Origin: Lachnospiraceae bacterium
Lineage (GTDB): Bacteria > Bacillota > Clostridia > Lachnospirales > Lachnospiraceae
DNA: 6,673 nt
Direction: 5' to 3'
Assembly (NCBI GenBank): GCA_020860745.1
Contig: JAJBTR010000040.1
Coordinates: 1 to 6,673, forward strand
The notes below the pieces were generated by a model. The model saw nothing but the letters and a program-made list of their open reading frames with translations. It was not told the origin of the DNA and searched no databases. The translations under genes and the position numbers were made by a program. Positions 1 through 4,779 of the stretch are shown piece after piece; the first letter of the stretch is position 1, and every line of letters begins with the position of its first letter.

Positions 1-1091
1 GGCTGGCGGGGGAGAGCGGGATACTGGGGGTGGCGGCCCTGGCTGTGGGAGCGGCCGGCGCGATGGCGCTGCTGTGTCTGTGGGATAAACTGTCTGATCA
101 CTGTGATTTCGGCTGTAGCTGTGTGACGGAGAGTCCGGCAGCAGAAAACAGGGATGCTGAAAGCTATAAAGAAAAGGAAAAGCAGGTAAGAAAACAGGGA
201 AACACAGATTGCAGACAGGAAAATGAGGCAGAAGTTACTCTCCCGCAGAAGATTTTTCTCGCTCTGGCTGGGATCGGTTTGCTGGAGCTGGCGGCGGGTG
301 TGCTGTACCTGCTGACAGTCCTGATGCGGGATCAGCTGCTGAACAGCCGGTACGAGCCGGCAATTCTGCTCACGCTGGCGTCGGCCGGCGTGTTCGGACT
401 GCGGAAAGGACTGGAGTCGAGAATCCGGATTTACGAGGTGCTTTTCTGGATTCTGCTGGTACCGCTGGCGATCATACTGGTCATAGCCTGTGTCAGCGTA
501 CGGCCGGTGTATTGGCTCAACATATCCTGTACACTGGCGGGATTCTGGAAAAGCTGCGGCGTCAGTTTCCTGTTTTTCTCTCTGGCTTCTCTGCTTTTGT
601 TTTTTAAACCGCACTGCAATCCGCCGCAGAAGGCGGCGAGGAGCGCGCGGTGCAGCATCCTGATCGCATTGGCTCTGAATGCGGCGGTGTATCTGATTTT
701 GCTCGGTATTTTTCAGGACAGGCTGTTGGCTCAGCTGGAATTTCCGGTGATACTGCTGATGGCGGTGGTAAAATTGCCGGGCGGTTTTTTTGAGAGACAG
801 GATGCCTTTATGGTGGGAATCTGGTTTTTCTGTCTGTTTGCTCTGTTTCACTCAACGCTGTTTTACGGAAATGAAATGATACGGAGCGTTTTGCGCCGCG
901 GACAGGAGCAGAATTCCGGAAAAACACTGGCGGTCAGCTGCATATGCGGAGCTGTTGTATTTGCGGTGGCGTGCCTTATGCTGAAAAACGAGGATCTGGC
1001 AAAGAATCTGGGATTTATGATGCTGCGTGTGACCGGTCCGGTGCTGTTGATTCTTCCGTTTTGCTATTATCTGTGCAGGAGGCGTTCATGA
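1..1091 (+). CDS. GerAB-type spore germination permease, 5' end missing
   Basis: Integral membrane subunit of a germinant receptor (GerAB/GerBB/GerKB family, APC-like fold), which sits in the inner spore membrane and takes part in sensing germinants. The reading frame is open from base 3 to the TGA at 1089-1091, so the true start lies upstream; the GTG at 30 is internal to the frame and has no clear ribosome binding site. About 360 residues are visible, with eight to ten hydrophobic segments. The best family signature is around bases 735-870: a segment with FPVILLMAVVKLPGGFFER followed by an aromatic helix (GIWFFCLF), matching the conserved 'FP...R' and 'R.D....W' pattern of GerAB proteins. 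A hydrophilic, cysteine-containing loop of about 50 residues (bases about 90-250) lies after the first visible helix and seems longer than usual. The stop overlaps the next start as ATGA, indicating translational coupling with the gerAC-like gene. Family call is confident; the germinant cannot be told. Confidence 0.85.
   Translation, partial: LAGESGILGVAALAVGAAGAMALLCLWDKLSDHCDFGCSCVTESPAAENRDAESYKEKEKQVRKQGNTDCRQENEAEVTLPQKIFLALAGIGLLELAAGVLYLLTVLMRDQLLNSRYEPAILLTLASAGVFGLRKGLESRIRIYEVLFWILLVPLAIILVIACVSVRPVYWLNISCTLAGFWKSCGVSFLFFSLASLLLFFKPHCNPPQKAARSARCSILIALALNAAVYLILLGIFQDRLLAQLEFPVILLMAVVKLPGGFFERQDAFMVGIWFFCLFALFHSTLFYGNEMIRSVLRRGQEQNSGKTLAVSCICGAVVFAVACLMLKNEDLAKNLGFMMLRVTGPVLLILPFCYYLCRRRS
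1077..1082 (+). promoter_or_regulatory. Ribosome binding site of the gerAC-like gene
   Basis: AGGAGG lies inside the last codons of the gerAB-like gene, five bases before the ATG at 1088. It fixes that ATG as the start of the lipoprotein and rules out the longer upstream reading in the same frame. Confidence 0.8.
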
Positions 1092-1793
1092 AAAAATGGT
1101 TTTTGGCGGTGGCAGCATGCCTGACCCTGCTGCTGTCCGGCTGTGATAAAAATGAGCCGGAGAATGATGCGTTTCCCCTGGCTCTCGGGATTGAAGCGGA
1201 GGATAACGGCGCATTTCATATGTATATGGCTTATCCGGATCTGGGCGATGCGGATGCGTCGGAAAATGCCCTGGCGAAAGATGCATTCTGGGACGGAACG
1301 ATGGAGAATCTGACGGAGGGTACGGACCAGATGTCCCGCAGCAGCAATCGGAATGTGGATATGAATCACCTGAAGGTGCTGATACTGGATGCGGAAATGC
1401 TGGATGGCGGGCAGAATGCGGAGGAGCTGATTACATTTTTCAGGGAAAAGAGAGATGCTTCCTGGAATGCCTACGTGTTCCTGACGGAGAGAGATGCAGG
1501 ATCTTTTTTCGGAGAAAATTCAGACAGATACCTGTATCGGACTTTACCTGGAAGATATTGTGGAAGGATGGGACAAGATAAAATCCGGTTCCCTGGTTAC
1601 TGTGGGCGATCTGGTCAGTCAGTATTACAATGCGACAGAACAGCTGTTGATTCCGGTGGTTACGGTTGATGAGGATACGCCTGCGGTGGAGAATTTCAGG
1701 GTGACGGAGGAGATGATCGCAGGAAAAACGATGAGCATGGAGGATGTGTTTTCTATGTACGACAGACTGATTATCTATGATAATACCAGGTAA
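1088..1793 (+). pseudogene. GerAC-type germination lipoprotein, frameshifted and short
   Basis: GerAC subunits are lipoproteins that work with GerAA and GerAB in the germinant receptor. The ATG at 1088 overlaps the gerAB stop. The first residues form a lipoprotein signal peptide with lipobox LLSGC (Cys19). The next part fits the family: an 'ALGIEAEDNG' strand, then MNHLKVLILDAEML and a FFREKRDASWNAYVFLTE stretch. Near 1503-1510 the good frame changes: before it frame 2 reads family-like, after it frame 3 does (GLYLEDIVEGWDKIKSG, then NATEQLLIPVVTVDED), ending at TAA 1791-1793 followed by a second TAA. Removing one T from the six-T run at 1504-1509 joins both parts into one protein of about 234 residues. 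Without repair the product ends at 1669 after 193 residues. Even repaired it is shorter than the usual 350-400 residues, lacking the C-terminal domain. Likely a decaying gene; a sequencing error or slippage at the T run are alternatives. Confidence 0.75.
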
Positions 1794-1803
1794 TAAAAGG
1801 GAT

Positions 1804-1830
1804 ATAAGTGAGATAAGTGAGATAAGTGAG
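1804..1830 (+). repeat. 9-bp tandem repeat, three perfect copies
   Basis: ATAAGTGAG is repeated three times without a mismatch (1804-1812, 1813-1821, 1822-1830), with a partial ATA following at 1831. It lies just after the double stop of the gerAC-like gene and abuts the first 41-bp unit. Perfect identity suggests recent slippage expansion. No function can be read from it. Confidence 0.9.
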
Positions 1831-1953
1831 ATAGGAAATCTCTGATTTCTGTAATCGAACTTATGCACAGTATAGGAAATCTCTGATTTCTGTAATCAAA
1901 CTTATACACAGTATAGGAAATCTCTGATTTCTGTTATCGAACTTATACAAAGT
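1831..1953 (+). repeat. 41-bp tandem repeat, three copies, upstream of spoIIR
   Basis: Three head-to-tail units occupy 1831-1871, 1872-1912 and 1913-1953. The first 22 bases (ATAGGAAATCTCTGATTTCT plus GT) are identical in all three. Differences are confined to the second half: an A/T change at unit position 23, a G/A at 27, a G/A at 35 and a C/A at 38. Each unit contains the perfect inverted repeat GAAATC-TCT-GATTTC and ends with a TTATNCACA-like 9-mer. There is no spacer between units, so this is a direct tandem array and not CRISPR-like. It fills most of the gap between the gerAC-like gene and spoIIR, about 70 bases before the spoIIR start, so a regulatory role for spoIIR is possible but unproven. 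Confidence 0.92.
1861..1951 (+). promoter_or_regulatory. Candidate DnaA-box-like 9-mers in the 41-bp units
   Basis: The second half of each unit holds TTATGCACA (1861-1869), TTATACACA (1902-1910) and TTATACAAA (1943-1951). The first two fit the DnaA-box consensus TTATNCACA exactly and the third has one mismatch. All are on the same strand, 41 bases apart, close to four helical turns. Because the units were copied from one another, this is in effect one chance match multiplied, so the statistical weight is modest. DnaA binding is an inference only. Confidence 0.3.
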
Positions 1954-2020
1954 TGTTCATGAATATGGAATAAAAGCAGGAATTCCGTCAAAACTCTACA
2001 GTGAAAGGATGGAATTCGAA

Positions 2021-2629
2021 ATGAAAAAATATATCATTGGCATGCTGGCGGCGGCTTCCTGCTGTGTATTTCTTTCCGGGATGATTCGCGCACAGCTTCT
2101 TGTTCAGAATATTGCGGGTAAGGTACTTCGTTTCCATATTCTCGCGAACAGCGACAGCAGCGAGGATCAGGAGCTCAAACTGCAGGTGCGGGATGCGGTG
2201 GGGGTCTTTCTTTCGGAACAGATGGCCGGGGCATCTTCACTGGAAGAGAGTGAGGCGATTGTAGAGGAAAATCTGGCTGCGATTGAGGAAGTTGCAGTCT
2301 CAGAAGTGGAGGCAGCAGGCTATGCCTATCCGGTGACTGCCTCACTGGAGACCTGCGTTTTCCCGGAAAAAACATATGGTGCTTTTACATTTCCGTCCGG
2401 AGCCTATGAGGCATTGCGGGTGGTGATCGGGGAGGGCAGCGGCCAGAACTGGTGGTGTGTCATGTATCCGAATCTTTGCTTTGCCGGCAGTGTCTGCGAA
2501 GTGGATGCGGAGACCGGAGAAAAATTGCAGGCGGAGTTGACAAGCGAGGAATATGCGGCTATTCTGGAAAGCGGAGATTACGAGGTGGAATTTCAGATTC
2601 TGAAATTTTTGAATAGTTTCCTTGAATAA
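2021..2629 (+). CDS. spoIIR: Stage II sporulation protein R
   Basis: SpoIIR is made in the forespore under sigma-F, is exported into the space between the two membranes, and triggers the SpoIIGA protease to process pro-sigma-E in the mother cell. The 202-residue product starts with a hydrophobic signal segment (residues about 4-20). It then carries the family hallmarks: RFHILANSDSSEDQ (37-50) followed by LKLQVRDAV, FPSGAYEALRV (124-134), and GQNWWCVMYPNLCF (141-154). Start choice: the ATG at 2009 is in frame, but the AAAGG at 2004-2008 directly abuts it, too close to serve it. The ATG at 2021 (MKKYII...) has AAAGGATGG upstream at a workable distance and gives a normal signal peptide. It is the first gene of a probable operon with the DUF1934 gene and murI, and follows the tandem repeat array. 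No convincing sigma-F promoter was found. Length and motifs indicate an intact gene. Confidence 0.95.
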   Translation: MKKYIIGMLAAASCCVFLSGMIRAQLLVQNIAGKVLRFHILANSDSSEDQELKLQVRDAVGVFLSEQMAGASSLEESEAIVEENLAAIEEVAVSEVEAAGYAYPVTASLETCVFPEKTYGAFTFPSGAYEALRVVIGEGSGQNWWCVMYPNLCFAGSVCEVDAETGEKLQAELTSEEYAAILESGDYEVEFQILKFLNSFLE

Positions 2630-2699
2630 TCGGAGCAATCCGCAGTATCATCATCAGCAAGGGCTCTGACCCTCAGCATCATGTAATATGGGAAAACAC

Positions 2700-3125
2700 A
2701 TGACAAAAGAAGTGAAGATTTCTGTCTGCGGCGTACAATACCTGGACGGAGAGGCTCAGGAGCCGGTCCGGACAGTTGCGGCGGGCACATATTATAAGAA
2801 AAAAGACAGATATTATCTGTTATATGATACGACAGAAGCGGAGACAGGCGCTGTGACGAAGAACCGGATCCGGATCAGCGGGGACTGTGTGGAGATGACG
2901 CGGTCCGGAAGCGCCAGGGTACATATGAGTTTCCGGCCCGGCGCGCGGCGCAGGGCTGAGTACATGACCTCTGCCGGAATGTTTCTGATGGACACGGTCA
3001 CTCATGCGGTGCGTGTGACGGAAATGGAGGATCGGATTGAGATCAGACTGGAGTACGCGTTAGAGTCGGATGGGATGCAGCTGGCGGAAAATCATCTGGA
3101 GATTATAGCTTGTTCGCTTTCCTGA
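2700..3125 (+). CDS. DUF1934 / YwiB-like beta-barrel protein
   Basis: Small cytoplasmic protein of the DUF1934 family (B. subtilis YwiB type, predicted calycin-like beta barrel); its biochemical role is not established. The 141-residue product shows the expected run of strands: an N-terminal TKEVKISVCGVQY, a tyrosine-rich YYLLYDTTEAETGAVTKNRI segment, VEMTRSGSARVHMSF, an EYMTSAGMFLMDTVT strand pair, then IRLEYALESDG with AENHLEIIA at the end. These match the family pattern 'Y.l.Y.e...g..T', 'R.G....m.F', 'Y.T..G' and a final 'n.l.i'. The ATG at 2700 is chosen because GGGA at 2690-2693 lies six bases upstream and the family usually begins close to 'TK'; an ATG at 2688 is in frame but has no ribosome binding site. 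It lies 70 bases after spoIIR and 39 before murI, on the same strand, so probably cotranscribed. Confidence 0.85.
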   Translation: MTKEVKISVCGVQYLDGEAQEPVRTVAAGTYYKKKDRYYLLYDTTEAETGAVTKNRIRISGDCVEMTRSGSARVHMSFRPGARRRAEYMTSAGMFLMDTVTHAVRVTEMEDRIEIRLEYALESDGMQLAENHLEIIACSLS

Positions 3126-3164
3126 GATAAGGGAATAATATTTTACAGAAAGGATACAGTTTTT

Positions 3165-3989
3165 ATGGAAGATATAAAATACGCGCCCATCGGGGTTTTT
3201 GATTCCGGTGTGGGCGGGCTGACGGTGGCGAGGGAAATCATGCGCCAGATCCCGGAGGAACGGATCGTATATTTCGGGGATACAGCCAGGGTTCCCTACG
3301 GAAGCAAATCAAAAGAGACCATTATTCGTTTTTCCCGTCAGATTATTCATTTTCTGCGGACGAAAGAGGTGAAAGCGGTGGTGGTAGCCTGCAATACAGC
3401 GAGCGCTCTGGCATTGGAGACACTGCAGCCGGAACTGGATATTCCGATTATCGGCGTGGTGACGCCGGGTGCAAAGGTGGCAGCGAATACGACGAAAAAC
3501 GGTAAAATTGGCGTAATTGCCACGGAGAGCACCATTGAAAGCCATTTATACACGAAGGTAATCCGCCAGCACAATCCGCGGGCGCAGGTGTTCGGAAAGG
3601 CGTGTCCCCTGTTCTGTCCCCTGGTGGAGGAGGGGTGGCTGAAGGATCCGGTGACAGTGGAGGTGGCGACCCGCTATCTGAATCCGCTGCTGGAGACCGG
3701 TATCGATACCCTGGTCATGGGGTGCACGCATTATCCTCTTCTGCGTCCTGTACTGCGGCAGATCATGGGAGAAAAGGTCAACCTGGTCAATCCGGCTTAT
3801 GAGACAGCGAGAGAACTGAAAGAACTGCTGGAACAGAACGGACTGGCGAATGACGGACAGCGGCCGCCGGAAGGGACGATGCATCGCTTTTATGTCAGTG
3901 ATGCGGCAAACAAGTTCCGCCAGTTTGCCAACACGATTATACCTTATGGAGTGGATACAACGCAGCTGGTACATATAGAGGATTACTGA
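3165..3989 (+). CDS. murI: Glutamate racemase
   Basis: Cofactor-independent racemase converting L-glutamate to D-glutamate, which MurD adds to the peptidoglycan stem peptide; cytoplasmic and normally essential. The 274-residue length is typical. Both catalytic cysteines are present in their motifs: VVACNTAS (Cys76) and MGCTHYPLL (Cys187, followed by His189). The substrate-binding N-terminus IGVFDSGVGGLTV (residues 9-21, with Asp13-Ser14) and FGDTARVPYG (37-46) are intact, as is the IIGVVTPGA segment near 95-103. AAAGGA at 3149-3154 lies ten bases before the ATG. The gene is downstream of spoIIR and the DUF1934 gene with a 39-base gap and no terminator, suggesting readthrough from that operon; a private promoter is not evident. 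A hairpin terminator lies about 110 bases after the stop. The gene appears intact. Confidence 0.97.
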   Translation: MEDIKYAPIGVFDSGVGGLTVAREIMRQIPEERIVYFGDTARVPYGSKSKETIIRFSRQIIHFLRTKEVKAVVVACNTASALALETLQPELDIPIIGVVTPGAKVAANTTKNGKIGVIATESTIESHLYTKVIRQHNPRAQVFGKACPLFCPLVEEGWLKDPVTVEVATRYLNPLLETGIDTLVMGCTHYPLLRPVLRQIMGEKVNLVNPAYETARELKELLEQNGLANDGQRPPEGTMHRFYVSDAANKFRQFANTIIPYGVDTTQLVHIEDY

Positions 3990-4100
3990 GGTGGTTTGAA
4001 GAGTGTCATAATCACCTGAATCGGGCAGGGGGCGGTTTTTGCCTCATACTCGCCGCGGGGTGAGCACAGCTGTCATATTCCTTACGCCTCCTGCGCATAT
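3990..4100 (+). other. Non-coding spacer between murI and the terminator
   Basis: No credible gene is seen. The stretch has a G-rich run near 4024-4035 (GGGCAGGGGGCGG) followed by five T's, and a small hairpin at about 4051-4066 in which CTCGCC pairs with GGTGAG through one G-T pair. Neither makes a convincing terminator. It is probably the 3' untranslated tail of the murI transcript. Confidence 0.4.
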
Positions 4101-4134
4101 AAAAAAACCCGGAAAGAAGCTCTCTCCGGGTTTT
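4101..4134. terminator. Bidirectional hairpin terminator between convergent genes
   Basis: AAAACCCGGA (4104-4113) pairs perfectly with TCCGGGTTTT (4125-4134). After one A-C mismatch, two more pairs close a five-base loop at 4117-4121. On the minus strand the stem is followed by seven T's (the A run at 4101-4107), giving a strong intrinsic terminator for the gene at 4161-4604. On the plus strand only four T's follow, so it should also end murI transcription but perhaps less efficiently. Confidence 0.85.
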
Positions 4135-4160
4135 GCAATCAGTGCAAATTATGTTTCGTT

Positions 4161-4604
4161 TTACGAATTGGCTTTAAACCGGTCAAGAAATTTTTTCTTC
4201 TTTTCCGGCTTAGCCAATGGACCGCGAATGCCGCGGACATCTGTGATGTAGATGCCGGCCACGGTCGCTTTGACTTCCTTTTTGACCGGGATGCTGTCAA
4301 AAATATCATTGTCCGCGATCATGGTCATAATCCTGGGACCAACCTTTACCTTGACAATCGGAACCTTGGCGCGTCTGGCAATCCACGGTGTCTCATCGAT
4401 AACCTGCTGAGGAATTCCCGATCCCTGCATCCGCATCTTTTTCTTATCTATAATCAGCATGGTATAGGTCTGTGCGGCAGCGTCGATTGCAGCCTGCTGC
4501 TCGTCCCGTTTTTTCGCACTTCTCTTTGAGAGAAAATACATGAGTATAATCAGTGCTGCGCACACAGCTGCCGAAATAATAAGTACAATCCATCTGGTAT
4601 TCAA
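4161..4604 (-). CDS. One-pass membrane protein of unknown function, TTG start
   Basis: I do not recognise a named family. Read from a TTG at 4604, the product has 147 residues: a single membrane helix near the N-terminus (about residues 5-25, WIVLIISAAVCAALIILMYF), a basic patch (KRSAKKRDEQ) that predicts the rest is cytoplasmic, then an alanine/glutamine helix and a probably beta-rich domain with VPIVKVKVGPRIMTMIADND and VKATVAGIYITDVRG, ending in a lysine-rich tail (KPEKKKKFLDRFK). Start choice: AGGAGG (4618-4613 on the minus strand) lies eight bases before the TTG, whereas the in-frame ATG at 4670 has no good ribosome binding site and overlaps the likely -10 box. The gene is convergent with murI and divergent from the trigger-factor-like lipoprotein, and ends just before the shared terminator. 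The orderly domain, promoter, ribosome binding site and terminator all indicate a real gene. Confidence 0.85.
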   Translation of the reverse strand: MNTRWIVLIISAAVCAALIILMYFLSKRSAKKRDEQQAAIDAAAQTYTMLIIDKKKMRMQGSGIPQQVIDETPWIARRAKVPIVKVKVGPRIMTMIADNDIFDSIPVKKEVKATVAGIYITDVRGIRGPLAKPEKKKKFLDRFKANS

Positions 4605-4612
4605 TCTGTCTG

Positions 4613-4618
4613 CCTCCT
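4613..4618 (-). promoter_or_regulatory. Ribosome binding site selecting the TTG start at 4604
   Basis: The minus strand reads AGGAGG here, then eight bases, then TTG at 4604-4602. This is the only strong Shine-Dalgarno sequence near the gene start and places the membrane helix directly at the N-terminus. Confidence 0.8.
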
Positions 4619-4660
4619 GTGTGGTATTGCCGGCTTCTGAATTCGCACGGCTCTTTGCTG

Positions 4661-4689
4661 ATTGTATCATCTATTATCCAAAATTACAA
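4661..4689 (-). promoter_or_regulatory. Sigma-A-type promoter of the minus-strand membrane protein gene
   Basis: On the minus strand, TTGTAA (4689-4684) and TACAAT (4666-4661) are separated by exactly 17 bases, with a TG one base before the -10 (extended -10). Transcription would begin near 4654, about 50 bases before the TTG start and downstream of the ATG at 4670, so that ATG would not be in the message. Confidence 0.7.
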
Positions 4690-4733
4690 GAAAAAAAGCG
4701 GCAATCCCTTTCTTTTTAAGTGAAAATGTGATA

Positions 4734-4742
4734 TGTTAGAAT
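4734..4742 (+). promoter_or_regulatory. Candidate extended -10 promoter of the trigger-factor-like gene
   Basis: TGTTAGAAT combines a TG dinucleotide with TAGAAT, five of six bases matching TATAAT, about 38 bases before the ATG at 4780. No good -35 box is visible at the right distance (the T-rich run at 4713-4720 is weak), which is tolerable for an extended -10 promoter. Confidence 0.45.
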
Positions 4743-4779
4743 GCAGTGACTTACTTATATCAGAGAAAGGGAAAAGAAT

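Noticed and set aside
944..1087. Upstream extension of the gerAC-like gene in the same frame
   Set aside because: It overlaps the gerAB coding end; the ATG at 1088 has an AGGAGG at ideal distance and is followed by a proper lipoprotein signal.
1504..1509. Programmed ribosomal frameshift
   Set aside because: The shift needed is +1 or -2, there is no recognised slippery heptamer, and no downstream structure was noticed; mutation or read error is simpler.
1440..1868. Minus-strand reading frame through the gerAC end and repeats (ISLISLISL segment)
   Set aside because: It lies antisense to the gerAC-like gene, its repetitive residues come from the 9-bp DNA repeat, and it shows no family motifs.
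1831..1953. CRISPR array
   Set aside because: The units are contiguous with no unique spacers and there are no cas genes; it is a plain tandem repeat.
1954..2008. Sigma-F promoter for spoIIR
   Set aside because: GTTCA (1955-1959) and GGAATAAAA (1967-1975) resemble the two boxes only loosely, and their spacing (about 7 bases) is far too short.
2009..2020. spoIIR start at the ATG at 2009
   Set aside because: The AAAGG sequence directly touches this ATG, so it cannot act as its ribosome binding site; the ATG at 2021 is better placed.
2630..2699. Terminator or small gene between spoIIR and the DUF1934 gene
   Set aside because: Only a four-pair AGGG/CCCT hairpin is present, with no T run, and there is no supported reading frame.
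4039..4251. Plus-strand 70-residue reading frame after murI
   Set aside because: It runs through the terminator hairpin and into the antisense of the minus-strand gene, and has no ribosome binding site.
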